This document shows, in pieces, positions 1 through 8,583 of a stretch of 64,000 bases of DNA; positions within the stretch are counted from its first letter, which is position 1, and every line of letters starts with the position of its first letter. The DNA lies in the NCBI GenBank assembly GCA_013695465.1, contig JACDAL010000148.1, forward strand, positions 1 to 64,000. Reading direction: 5' to 3'. The stretch is from Actinomycetota bacterium (lineage in GTDB: Bacteria > Actinomycetota > CADDZG01 > WHSQ01). A program made the position numbers and the translations under genes. The notes beneath the pieces were generated by a model. The model made no database searches. It was given only the letters and a program-made list of their open reading frames with translations, and had not been told where the DNA came from.

Positions 1-663
1 GTCGGACCGGTGGAATGGAGAGGGCCGGCCTCCATTGATGCCTGGTGTTACGCCGATTCGGTGGCGACCAAACCGGTCAAGGCGGTGATCCCCGGCCCCC
101 TGACCATCGCCCGGCTCTCACTCGACGATCACTATTCGTCTCACGAAAAGTTCGTCCTGGCTCTCGCCCGGGTGCTTGCGCAGGAAGCCTTTGAGCTCGA
201 GGCGGTGGGAGCGCGCATCATCCAGATCGACGAGCCCGCCCTGCTCGACGCCCCCGAGGACCTTCCCCTAGCCAAGAGGGCGCTCGAAGTCGTCGTCGCG
301 GAGCTGAAGCTGTCTGAGGTCGTCCTCGCGACATACTTCGCGGATGCGAAGCGACTCGGAGCAGAACTCTTCGACATGCCTGCCCACGTCTTCCATCTCG
401 ACTTTGTTTCTGGGCCGGAGAATGAGGAGCTCATCTCGCTGATGCCCCCGGAGTCAAAGCTGCAGGCGGGAGTGGTGGATGCTCGAAACACCCTTCTCGA
501 GTCCACATCCCATGTCGGAGCCCTCGTTCACGGGCTGCTAGAAGCGATGGGTCCTGAGCGGCTAAGCCTCTCGCCATCGGCCGGCCTCGAGTTCTTGCCG
601 CGCGACAAGGCGCGCCTCAAGCTCGAGCGCCTGATCCAGATAGCGGGAAAGGCGGGGGAGTGA
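1..663 (+). CDS. MetE N-terminal-domain-like protein (split methionine synthase), 5' truncated by window edge
   Basis: Reading frame is open to base 1 (VGPVEWRGPAS...). Motifs typical of the MetE N-terminal half: VIPGPLT, IQIDEPAL, ATYF, FHLDFVSGPE, GVVDARN. No zinc-ligand Cys. Confidence 0.75.
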   Translation, partial: VGPVEWRGPASIDAWCYADSVATKPVKAVIPGPLTIARLSLDDHYSSHEKFVLALARVLAQEAFELEAVGARIIQIDEPALLDAPEDLPLAKRALEVVVAELKLSEVVLATYFADAKRLGAELFDMPAHVFHLDFVSGPENEELISLMPPESKLQAGVVDARNTLLESTSHVGALVHGLLEAMGPERLSLSPSAGLEFLPRDKARLKLERLIQIAGKAGE

Positions 664-664
664 C

Positions 665-1648
665 ATGTTCGGCATCGACCTTCCAGGAGCGGGCCTGTGG
701 ACGACATCGGTTGGCTCATTGCCTAAGCCTGAATATCTAACGCGCGCTCGCGCTCGATACTCGCGTCACGAGATCGGCAGAGCGGAGCTGAAGGAGCTCG
801 AGCTGCAGGCGACCAAGGAATGGATCGAGTTCCAGAACAGCATCGACACCGACCTCGTCGTGGACGGCGAACAGTATCGAGGCGACATGGTGGCGTTCTT
901 TGCAGAGGAGCTGCCCGGCCTCGAAATCGGGGGTCTCGTGCGCGCTTACGGCAATCGCTATTATCGCAAGCCCGTCGCCACAGGGCCTGTGGGAAGAGAT
1001 CATGCAGTCACTGTTAAGTGGTGGAAATTCGCGCAGTCGCTTACCGACAAGCCTGTCAAAGGCATGCTGACGGGCCCCTACACGATCTGTGATTGGTCCT
1101 TCGATGAGCATTACGGGAGTCGGAGGGCGTTCGTTCTGGATGTGGCCGCGGCGATACGGGACGAGGCCCTGGATCTGGAGGCCGCCGGTGCCCGCTTTAT
1201 CCAAATCGACGAGCCGGCTGCGTCAACTCGCATGGATGAGTTCAGCCTGGTAATCGAAGCGATGGAGATCATCACTGCGCCGCTGCGAGCTCATACCATC
1301 ACCCATATTTGCTATGGGGCCTTCCACGACGCCTATCCCAGAATGCTCGACATACCCGTGGATCAGATCGACCTGGAGCTGGCGAACTCCGATTATTCGC
1401 TCTTGCAGAGCTTCCAGGAGCACCCTTTCACGAAATATTTGGGCCTCGGTGTGGCGGACGTTCATTCGCACGTCCTGGAGCCGGTCGAAACCATGGTTGA
1501 GGGCATCCGCCGCGCCCTGAAGCTGTTGCCGGCAGACAGGCTCCTCATCGATCCGGATTGTGGGCTCAAGACCAGGACCGTCAAGGAGGCGCAGGCGAAA
1601 CTCACGAACATCAAGAAGGCTGTCGATATCGTGAGGGCAGAGCTCTAG
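665..1648 (+). CDS. MetE C-terminal catalytic-domain-like methionine synthase
   Basis: TSVGSLPKP, LTGPYTICDWSFDEHY, FIQIDEPA, THICYGAF (H-x-C), IDPDCGLKTR: retains candidate Zn ligands. Starts 1 nt after the upstream stop. Confidence 0.8.
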   Translation: MFGIDLPGAGLWTTSVGSLPKPEYLTRARARYSRHEIGRAELKELELQATKEWIEFQNSIDTDLVVDGEQYRGDMVAFFAEELPGLEIGGLVRAYGNRYYRKPVATGPVGRDHAVTVKWWKFAQSLTDKPVKGMLTGPYTICDWSFDEHYGSRRAFVLDVAAAIRDEALDLEAAGARFIQIDEPAASTRMDEFSLVIEAMEIITAPLRAHTITHICYGAFHDAYPRMLDIPVDQIDLELANSDYSLLQSFQEHPFTKYLGLGVADVHSHVLEPVETMVEGIRRALKLLPADRLLIDPDCGLKTRTVKEAQAKLTNIKKAVDIVRAEL

Positions 1649-1745
1649 TGGTTCGTGGCGAATCTAGCGACCATATCGGGAGTTGGGACAGTCGTTGTGC
1701 CGATAATCTCCTCGACGGCACAAGCAGTGACTAGGAAGGTGAGCG

Positions 1746-2045
1746 ATGAAGATCGAGGCAATATGCGACACTTGCGGGAGAACCTTCCTGTTATCTCAGA
1801 TCGGCCCCGACTCAGATGCTCCCGGCCGATGTCCCTTCTGCGGAGCCCGATTCGCCCGCCACTACTCGCCGGTGCTGGTCGAGACCGTCAAGGAGGCTGA
1901 ACTGGCCGTGGCGCGGGCTGTGCTGGTGCTGGGACGACTCCAGTCGATGGAGACGGGGTTCGATATCGACATCGAAAAGCTCTTGAGCACGCTGGCCGAG
2001 CAGGTGCGAGCCCATGAGGTTCCCAGCAAGAGCCCTTCTCGATGA
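1746..2045 (+). CDS. Small zinc-ribbon protein
   Basis: CDTC...CPFC zinc-ribbon spacing followed by a helical tail. Confidence 0.6.
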   Translation: MKIEAICDTCGRTFLLSQIGPDSDAPGRCPFCGARFARHYSPVLVETVKEAELAVARAVLVLGRLQSMETGFDIDIEKLLSTLAEQVRAHEVPSKSPSR

Positions 2046-2049
2046 TCCG

Positions 2050-2442
2050 ATGACGGAGACGGACGACTCGGATATCGATTTACTGGTCGTAACCGACGAC
2101 CTCCGGGTTCAAGAAGGGTTTCAGTACTCATTGCCGGCGGGCGTCAGCGCAAGATTCGCTGCGGATGCGCGTTCCGCTTGGATGGAGTTGCAGACGGCGG
2201 TTCCCACAGTGGTGGTCGTGGATATCCAGACGGGCAGCGCGGGTGGATATGGGCTCACCAAGGACATGGGCGCACGTCCGGAATTAGCGCAGATTCCCGT
2301 CGTCATGCTCCTGGAGCGAGCGCATGACTCGTGGCTAGCTAGGCAAGCCGGAGCCGTTTCCTCTGTCTGCAAGCCCGTGGCGGCGACCTCGCTCGTGCGG
2401 CAGTGCATTGAGGCCGTAAACAGCTCTCGACCAGGGCGCTGA
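2050..2442 (+). CDS. Response-regulator receiver-like protein
   Basis: REC-like pattern: LLVVTDD..., VVVVDI, PVVMLL, VCKPV. ATG at 2050 within ORF 2014..2442. Confidence 0.55.
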   Translation: MTETDDSDIDLLVVTDDLRVQEGFQYSLPAGVSARFAADARSAWMELQTAVPTVVVVDIQTGSAGGYGLTKDMGARPELAQIPVVMLLERAHDSWLARQAGAVSSVCKPVAATSLVRQCIEAVNSSRPGR

Positions 2443-2580
2443 CAGGCGGTATTCCACAAAGTTGCAGGTCAGGCCCCTTGCGCGCCTCCGAATTACATGG
2501 CTAGAATTACAAGTCTGTAATCGCTGCCGGGTTCGTCCGGGGCCATCGGGCGAGCTCGAACAAAACTGGAAGGCCGGGGC

Positions 2581-2853
2581 ATGCAACGCATCACCACCAA
2601 GCTCCTGCAGCCTGTCGAATGGCAGAGCGGGGCTCGTTGTGTCGAAGTTGATCCAGAGATTTTCTTCCCCGAACGCGGGGGTTCGTCGAAGGCAGCGCGT
2701 GCAGTGTGCGAACTCTGTGACGTCCGCGCCGACTGTCTCGAGTACGCGCTGAACAACAAAGAACAGTTCGGTATCTGGGGCGGCACATCAGAAAGAGAGA
2801 GGCGCAGAATCAGAAAGGAAAGAGCTCGTCGAAAGCTTCGCGCAGCGTCCTAA
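2581..2853 (+). CDS. WhiB-family transcriptional regulator
   Basis: Four Cys in WhiB arrangement (C...CELCDVRADC), GIWGGTSERERR signature. Confidence 0.93.
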   Translation: MQRITTKLLQPVEWQSGARCVEVDPEIFFPERGGSSKAARAVCELCDVRADCLEYALNNKEQFGIWGGTSERERRRIRKERARRKLRAAS

Positions 2854-3006
2854 GACATAGGTTGTTTGGCGCTTGATTACGAAAGAATGCTTGCACCTTT
2901 GCTCATAACATGCTAACTAGACACTACATGCGTAATAGCGCGCGTGAGACGAAGAACGGGCTCGTGACTTAGAACTCGTTCGTGATGAGCGATCGGAGGT
3001 GCACAG

Positions 3007-3345
3007 TTGGCTGTCAAGAAAACCACGGGCCGAAGGTCAACCGCCGCCCGTAAGGCTGCGGGCAAGAAAGCGGCAGCGACACGAGCCCGGAAGACGGCAA
3101 CTCGCAAGTCGGCGGCGCGCAAAGGAGCGGCGACTCGAGCCCGTAAGAAGTCCACGGGTCGCAAGAAGTCGACCGGCCGTAAGAAGTCCACAGCCCGCAA
3201 GTCGACCGGCCGAAGGAAGTCCACAGGCCGAAAGAAGTCGACCGGCCGCAAGTCGACCGGCCGCAAGTCGACCGGCCGTAAGAAGTCCACAGGCCGCAAG
3301 CCGGCGAATGGCCGCAGGAAACGCACCACATCGGCTGCCTCCTAG
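3007..3345 (+). CDS. Histone H1-like / K-R-S-T-G repeat DNA-binding protein
   Basis: 112 aa, repeated (K)KSTGR units, TTG start, followed by a terminator hairpin. Confidence 0.7.
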   Translation: MAVKKTTGRRSTAARKAAGKKAAATRARKTATRKSAARKGAATRARKKSTGRKKSTGRKKSTARKSTGRRKSTGRKKSTGRKSTGRKSTGRKKSTGRKPANGRRKRTTSAAS

Positions 3346-3357
3346 CCGAGTAACGAG

Positions 3358-3388
3358 GGGTCCGGCGGCTCCATCGCCGGGCCCTTTT
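3358..3388 (+). terminator. Rho-independent terminator
   Basis: GGGTCCGGCG-GCTCCAT-CGCCGGGCCC followed by TTTT. Confidence 0.75.
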
Positions 3389-3445
3389 GTATTGCCGGCA
3401 CCAGGAGGTGTACGCCGCCGCAAGCCCAGTAAGGCCGGCATCTCC

Positions 3446-3856
3446 ATGCGGAGTACCGTTAGGGGCGTGAGCGACTACGGGTACGCAGTCGAGGTGGCCG
3501 AAGGTTACGACGAGGCCGTACTGAGAGCGCGCTTGGCTCTGAAAGGCGAGGGCTTCTCGATCATCACCGAGATGCACGTCGGCGGGCTCCTGGGGCCTGA
3601 TGTCGGCGAGGACCGCCAATACCTCTTCATGGGGGCCTGGGCTCAGGCCGCGCCCGACACCCTCTCAGACGGTCTCCAGGTGGCAGTCCACATTCCCTGC
3701 AACGTTGTCGTGCAGGAGGCTGGTGATGGTGCCGTCGTCGCTGCGCTCGATCCTGCCTCAGAGGGCGATGTCTCGGACGGCGGTTTCGTGCGAGCTTCTG
3801 CAGCCGCACGCGAAGCGTTGGAGAGAGCATTGAGTCGCCTGAGGGAGCAGCTTTGA
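3446..3856 (+). CDS. DUF302-like protein
   Basis: YGYAVEVAEGYDEAVLRARLALKGEGFSIITEMHVG pattern. ATG at 3446 within longer ORF 2999..3856. Confidence 0.65.
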   Translation: MRSTVRGVSDYGYAVEVAEGYDEAVLRARLALKGEGFSIITEMHVGGLLGPDVGEDRQYLFMGAWAQAAPDTLSDGLQVAVHIPCNVVVQEAGDGAVVAALDPASEGDVSDGGFVRASAAAREALERALSRLREQL

Positions 3857-5094
3857 GGGACGGTGATGTCGGGCTCATCGTGAGTTCCTTCTTGGAGCGG
3901 CTCGACGAGGTGGTCGAGCGCAGCATGGAAGCAATCTCGCAAGCTGTGCCTTCCTATGCTCGTGCCGGTGACGCGTATATGGAGGACGTGAGAGAGGCGG
4001 TTCGAGAGACAGTTCTGAACCTGTCCACGAGCCTTGCTCAGCAGAGAGCCGTCACATCCGAAGAGCTCGCCTCGATTGAAAGAGTGGGCGCGCGCCGCGC
4101 TGAAGCGGGCATCCCTCTGCAGGATTTGTTGAGGGCCTATCGGACCGTTGTCAGGACATGTTGGGACGTGCTGTCCGAAGAGTGCCGCTCCTCGCAGGGA
4201 AGCGCGCTCGAAGCCAGCCTGATCCTCGCAGAAGCCATCCTGCGCTACACGGATCAGGTCTCCACTGCGGTGGCAGACGCCTATCTGAGCGCACAGAGAG
4301 CGATTGTGCGGGAACAGGAAGGGGCTCGCCGGGAGTTCCTGGCCGACGTCCTCTATGGGGTCGACGCGCAACCCGAGGACATCTTGAGGAGGGCTCACAC
4401 ATTCGGATACGACCTCTCGGAAGACTACATGGCCCTTGTCGGCCGAGGTCCCGAGCAGGATTCGCGCAAGGAGGCGATGGTGGCAGGTGCCGTTGCGCGG
4501 CTCTACGGCCCTTCGAGCGCCGACCCGATAGTGCTTCAAAAGGCAGAGCACACGATCGCCCTGGTGCCGGTGGCGGGCGAAAGCGATCCTGCTGCGATGC
4601 CCGAGAAGCTCGTTGCCGAACTGACAGGCGACTGGCGTTTCGGTGTTGGGGGGCCAGAGCCGGGACTCGAAGGAATCAGGCGTGCCTATCTAGAAGCGCG
4701 CGAGGCGCTCGAGATCGGAATGGGCCTCGAGCTCTCTGGTCTCGTGTACCGATTCGATGACCTGCTTCTCTATCACTTCCTACGAAGCGAGCCTGCACTG
4801 CTCGATCGTTTCGTTGAGACCACCTTGGGCCCACTGATCGAGTACGACGAGCGCCGCAAGGGGGAGTTGATCAAGACACTCGAGGCTTACTTCAACGCAG
4901 ATGGAAGCGTGAAGATGACGGGCAGTGCGCTGTTCGCTCATCCACACACGATCAGCTATCGGCTTAAGCAGGTCGAAAGGCTCACCGGGTGGTCACTGCA
5001 GAGCTCCGAGGACAAGCTGAGGCTCCAGCTCGCGTTGCGGGCCCACCGGCTTGCGTACAGCCGTCGCGAGGCAAGCGAGCCGCCCACAGGGTAG
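3853..5094 (+). CDS. PucR/CdaR-type transcriptional regulator
   Basis: C-terminal PucR HTH: ETLEAYFNADGSVKMTGSALFAHPHTISYRLKQVERLTG. Confidence 0.85.
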   Translation: MRDGDVGLIVSSFLERLDEVVERSMEAISQAVPSYARAGDAYMEDVREAVRETVLNLSTSLAQQRAVTSEELASIERVGARRAEAGIPLQDLLRAYRTVVRTCWDVLSEECRSSQGSALEASLILAEAILRYTDQVSTAVADAYLSAQRAIVREQEGARREFLADVLYGVDAQPEDILRRAHTFGYDLSEDYMALVGRGPEQDSRKEAMVAGAVARLYGPSSADPIVLQKAEHTIALVPVAGESDPAAMPEKLVAELTGDWRFGVGGPEPGLEGIRRAYLEAREALEIGMGLELSGLVYRFDDLLLYHFLRSEPALLDRFVETTLGPLIEYDERRKGELIKTLEAYFNADGSVKMTGSALFAHPHTISYRLKQVERLTGWSLQSSEDKLRLQLALRAHRLAYSRREASEPPTG

Positions 5095-5104
5095 CCTGCC
5101 GCCC

Positions 5105-6685
5105 ATGGCTCGTCGAGTTCTCATAGTCGGCTGGGACGGCGTGGACTGGAAGATACTTCGCCCCATGTTGGAGCGCGGCGAGCTCCCGGTCCTGAGTCGA
5201 CTCATGAGCAAAGGAGCTTACGGGGACTGTCTTTCGAGCGTTCCGTCACACTCTTGGTGTGCATGGCCTTCGTTCATGACGGGCTTGAATCCCGCCGGAC
5301 ACGGCGTCTTCGACATCCTCGAACACCGGCCCGGCGTTTCCAGGAGGCTGCCGATCACCTACAAGTCCATCAAGGCACGGACTATTTTCGACGACTTTTC
5401 CGCCGCCGATAAGACGTCTTTGGCTCTCAACATCCCCCTCACCTTTCCGGCCCCCGAGATCTCAGGCAAGGTCGTGGCCGGAGGCGTTCTGCCGGCCAGC
5501 CGTTCCTATACATGGCCGCCCGAGCTGCAGGTGGAACTTGATCGCAGGGCACCGTTTCCTGTGAACGGAATGAGCTGGACGACCTTCCGAAATCGACCAG
5601 AGCCCTTCCTGGACGAAACCGCGGCCATAACCGCCAAGCGACAGGCAGCCTTCGAGTATCTCTTGGACACAACGGAGTGGGACTTTGGGGTGCTCGTTTA
5701 CGTCTCTACCGATCGCATCCAGCATTGCCTGATGGAGTACATCCACCCTGAGCACCCTCGTTACGAGGGGCTGAGGAACTCCCCGATCGCCCGCAAGACC
5801 GAGGGCATCTATAAGCAGCTCGATGATGGCCTGGGTGAGTTGCTCAAACGAACCACCGACGACGATTTGGTCATGTTCATGTCCGACCACGGCCATCAGG
5901 CATGTACGCGCACGTGCACCATGGACAAAATTCTGCAGCATCTCGGCTACCTGAGCCTTTCTCGGGGATCCTTTGCTTTCAACCTCATCAGGTGGGGGCC
6001 CGGCCGGCGCATCGCCCGGCGCATCTACGATCTCTTGAAGCTGCACGGCAAGATCTCCATCCCAGCGTCACCTGTCGAGTGGTCCCAAACGAGGGCCTAT
6101 ACGAGCGTGGTTTCCACAGGAGAAGGCGTCTCGGTGAACCTCAAAGGTAGGGAGCCGAAGGGCATCGTCGAGCAGCGCGACTACGAGCGTGTGCGCAGCG
6201 ACGTGGCGCAGGCGTTGACTGAGTTCCGGGATCCCGAGACGGGGGCGGCCCCAATTCATAAGATTTACCGCAAGGAAGAGGTGCTGAGCGGAGAGTTCCT
6301 CGACGTGGCACCCGACCTGTTGCTGGTGCCCGCCCCGTTTTACTCGTTGACGCACGCCAGAGGAATGGTCGAGGAGGCGGACTGGTTGTCTGGTGACCAC
6401 CGTCTCGAGGGAGTCCTGGTCGCCACCGGCCCCGAGGTAACGCCCGGCCCCCTCACGGAGACCGCCCGGCTCATAGACCTCGGTCCTACCGCGTTGGCGA
6501 CCCTGGGCGTGCCCAGCGCGATTCCCCGCGACGGCAAGGTGCTGAGAGCGCTGGCGGGCTCGGCCACGCTCCAAATCGTGGAGGGCTCCGCCGAAGCACA
6601 GCGCACCGCAGGGGAGGCAGCACTAAGCTCCGATGAGGAGAAAGAGGTTGAGGAACACTTGCGGGGACTGGGTTACGTCGAGTAG
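5105..6685 (+). CDS. Alkaline-phosphatase superfamily phosphodiesterase / nucleotide pyrophosphatase-like protein
   Basis: GWDGVDWKIL, SVPSHSWCAWPSFMTGLNPAGHGVFD, MSDHGH. Confidence 0.8.
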   Translation: MARRVLIVGWDGVDWKILRPMLERGELPVLSRLMSKGAYGDCLSSVPSHSWCAWPSFMTGLNPAGHGVFDILEHRPGVSRRLPITYKSIKARTIFDDFSAADKTSLALNIPLTFPAPEISGKVVAGGVLPASRSYTWPPELQVELDRRAPFPVNGMSWTTFRNRPEPFLDETAAITAKRQAAFEYLLDTTEWDFGVLVYVSTDRIQHCLMEYIHPEHPRYEGLRNSPIARKTEGIYKQLDDGLGELLKRTTDDDLVMFMSDHGHQACTRTCTMDKILQHLGYLSLSRGSFAFNLIRWGPGRRIARRIYDLLKLHGKISIPASPVEWSQTRAYTSVVSTGEGVSVNLKGREPKGIVEQRDYERVRSDVAQALTEFRDPETGAAPIHKIYRKEEVLSGEFLDVAPDLLLVPAPFYSLTHARGMVEEADWLSGDHRLEGVLVATGPEVTPGPLTETARLIDLGPTALATLGVPSAIPRDGKVLRALAGSATLQIVEGSAEAQRTAGEAALSSDEEKEVEEHLRGLGYVE

Positions 6686-6749
6686 GCGGGGGTGGGCGGT
6701 GGCTGAGGGTCGACCGCTTTACGCCGGCCGGGGCACCTAAACTGAGTCG

Positions 6750-7790
6750 ATGCGCATCGGCCTGGCACTTCCTCACTACGACTCGAGCTTCGAGGGCAAG
6801 CCTGCCTCGTGGGACGGGGTGCGTCGCTGTGCCGAGGTCGCCGAGCGCTCGGGCCTCGATTCCGTCTGGGTCTCAGACCATCTCTTCCTCGATTACTCGA
6901 AGTACGGGGGCTCCATCGAGGTCCGAGGAGCGTTGGAATGTTGGACCACGATGTCGGCGCTGGCGGCCTGCACTCAGAGGATCAGGATCGGCTCACTGAC
7001 GCTGTGCAACGACCTGCGCAACCCCGCCGTGGTGGCCAAGATGGCTGCCACGCTTCATCTGCTGTCGCAGGGGCGCTGTGAGCTCGGCCTCGGCGCGGGG
7101 TGGTACGAGCCCGACTACCGCGCAACCGGAATCGAGATGTCCCGCCCGGGTGTGCGCATCGACAGGTTGGCCGAGGCAGCAGAGATCATCAAACGGCTGC
7201 TGCACGGCGAAGAGCTGTTCTTCAAGGGAGACCACTACGTTGTGGAGGGCGCTTTATGCCGCCCCGCTCCGCGAGATGGGGGGCCGCGGCTGTGGATCGG
7301 GGGCAAGGGCGATCGGCTGCTCGACGCCGCAGCTCGAACCGCCGACGGCTGGAACTTCTCGTGGCTCGGCTCCCAGGAGACCTACGCGAAGCGCGCCGAG
7401 GTCGCCGATGAGGCGTGCCTGAGGCACGGGCGGGCCCCCGAGGACCTCGCCAGGTCGGTGGGCGCCTACGTTCTCGTGGGTCGTGACGAGAAGGACGCGC
7501 TCAAGCGCTTCGAGAGACTCGCCGAGAGAACCCCTGCAGGGATCCTTTCGGGAGATAGCTCCCGAGGGGCAGTATCCTGGGACGAGTTCCGGCGCACCCG
7601 TATCGCCGGCGGAGTTCCCGAGGTCACCGACCGCTTGGGAGCGCTCCGGGAGCTGGGCGTCCAGGAGGTGGTCGTCGGCCTCGGCGCCGTGCCATTTCAG
7701 GTGTCGGACGAGGAAGACATTGAGTTGATCGGGACGGAGATCATTCCGGCCCTGAGAACCAGCGATCCGCTGGAGGATCGCGCTAGATAG
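6750..7790 (+). CDS. LLM-class (F420-dependent-like) oxidoreductase
   Basis: Luciferase-like fold motifs: SVWVSDHLF, GRCELGLGAGWYEPDY, DGWNFSW. Confidence 0.85.
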   Translation: MRIGLALPHYDSSFEGKPASWDGVRRCAEVAERSGLDSVWVSDHLFLDYSKYGGSIEVRGALECWTTMSALAACTQRIRIGSLTLCNDLRNPAVVAKMAATLHLLSQGRCELGLGAGWYEPDYRATGIEMSRPGVRIDRLAEAAEIIKRLLHGEELFFKGDHYVVEGALCRPAPRDGGPRLWIGGKGDRLLDAAARTADGWNFSWLGSQETYAKRAEVADEACLRHGRAPEDLARSVGAYVLVGRDEKDALKRFERLAERTPAGILSGDSSRGAVSWDEFRRTRIAGGVPEVTDRLGALRELGVQEVVVGLGAVPFQVSDEEDIELIGTEIIPALRTSDPLEDRAR

Positions 7791-7819
7791 ACAGACGAGC
7801 GATCCACTGGAGGATCGCG
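7761..7819. repeat. Two tandem palindromic units AGCGATCCrCTGGAGGATCGCG
   Basis: 7761-7782 and 7798-7819, 37 nt period, each with 7-bp arms GCGATCC/GGATCGC. A third degenerate copy lies at 51131. Confidence 0.8.
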
Positions 7820-7850
7820 TTAGATTAAACAGACTGGAGGTCGAAGGGAG

Positions 7851-8129
7851 ATGAGTTTGCCAGGCGGTCCCGAGCTTTTCATCATCTTGTTCGTGATTTT
7901 GCTGGTCTTCGGCGCCTCGCGCCTGCCCAAACTAGCCCGCTCCATGGGCCAGGCCGGCAAGGAGTTCAAGACGGGAATGCGCGAGGGTTTCAAGGATCAG
8001 CCGGTCGAAGGGCCGTGTCCTTTCTGTGGCATTGCGGTGGCCGAGGAGTCCAAATTCTGCCCCGGATGCGGCAAGAGCGCTGAGGACATCGTGGCGGAGA
8101 AGAACCGGAAAGAGGCCAGCTCCGCCTGA
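7851..8129 (+). CDS. TatA/TatE-like translocase subunit with C-terminal zinc ribbon
   Basis: GGPELFIILFVILLVFGASRLPKLARSMGQAGKEFKTGM followed by CPFCGIAV...CPGCGKSAEDI. Confidence 0.85.
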   Translation: MSLPGGPELFIILFVILLVFGASRLPKLARSMGQAGKEFKTGMREGFKDQPVEGPCPFCGIAVAEESKFCPGCGKSAEDIVAEKNRKEASSA

Positions 8130-8173
8130 CCCCCCTGCTGAGTGGATAAGGGCTGCTGTGCAGCCACTCGGAT

Positions 8174-8500
8174 GTGATCTATGAGATAGGAGCTGAAATC
8201 GCTGCGCCCATCACCATTTACACGACTCGCTGGTGCGGGCACTGCCGCCGTCTCGCGCGTCGGCTCGCCGAGGCCGGCATCGAGGCTCCGATGATCGACA
8301 TCGATCGTGACGAGCATGCTCACCACGGACGGCGCATCGAGCAACAGACCGGCGGCTATAGGACGGTCCCTGCGGTCGAGATTGGCGACCGGCTGCTGGT
8401 CAACCCGACCGTCGCCGAAGTCACCGAGGCCCTGGCCGAGTCGGCCCCCCCGCCCCCTACACGGCTCCCGAGCTACTTCGGTACAAAACGCGGGCAGTAG
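8174..8500 (+). CDS. Mycoredoxin/glutaredoxin-like protein (CGHC)
   Basis: ITIYTTRWCGHCRRLARRLAEAGIEAPMIDIDRD...YRTVPAV. GTG start. Confidence 0.82.
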   Translation: MIYEIGAEIAAPITIYTTRWCGHCRRLARRLAEAGIEAPMIDIDRDEHAHHGRRIEQQTGGYRTVPAVEIGDRLLVNPTVAEVTEALAESAPPPPTRLPSYFGTKRGQ

Positions 8501-8583
8501 ACGCGTTTCGTACCAAACCGGGGGCCCCTGGGCGCAAGGCGGGCTGATTTGCGTTGAGATTACAACACTTGTAAGGTGCATAC

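Noticed and set aside
3140-3310. CRISPR-like array
   Set aside because: Repeats are short codon-periodic units inside a K/R-rich coding region, with no unique spacers.
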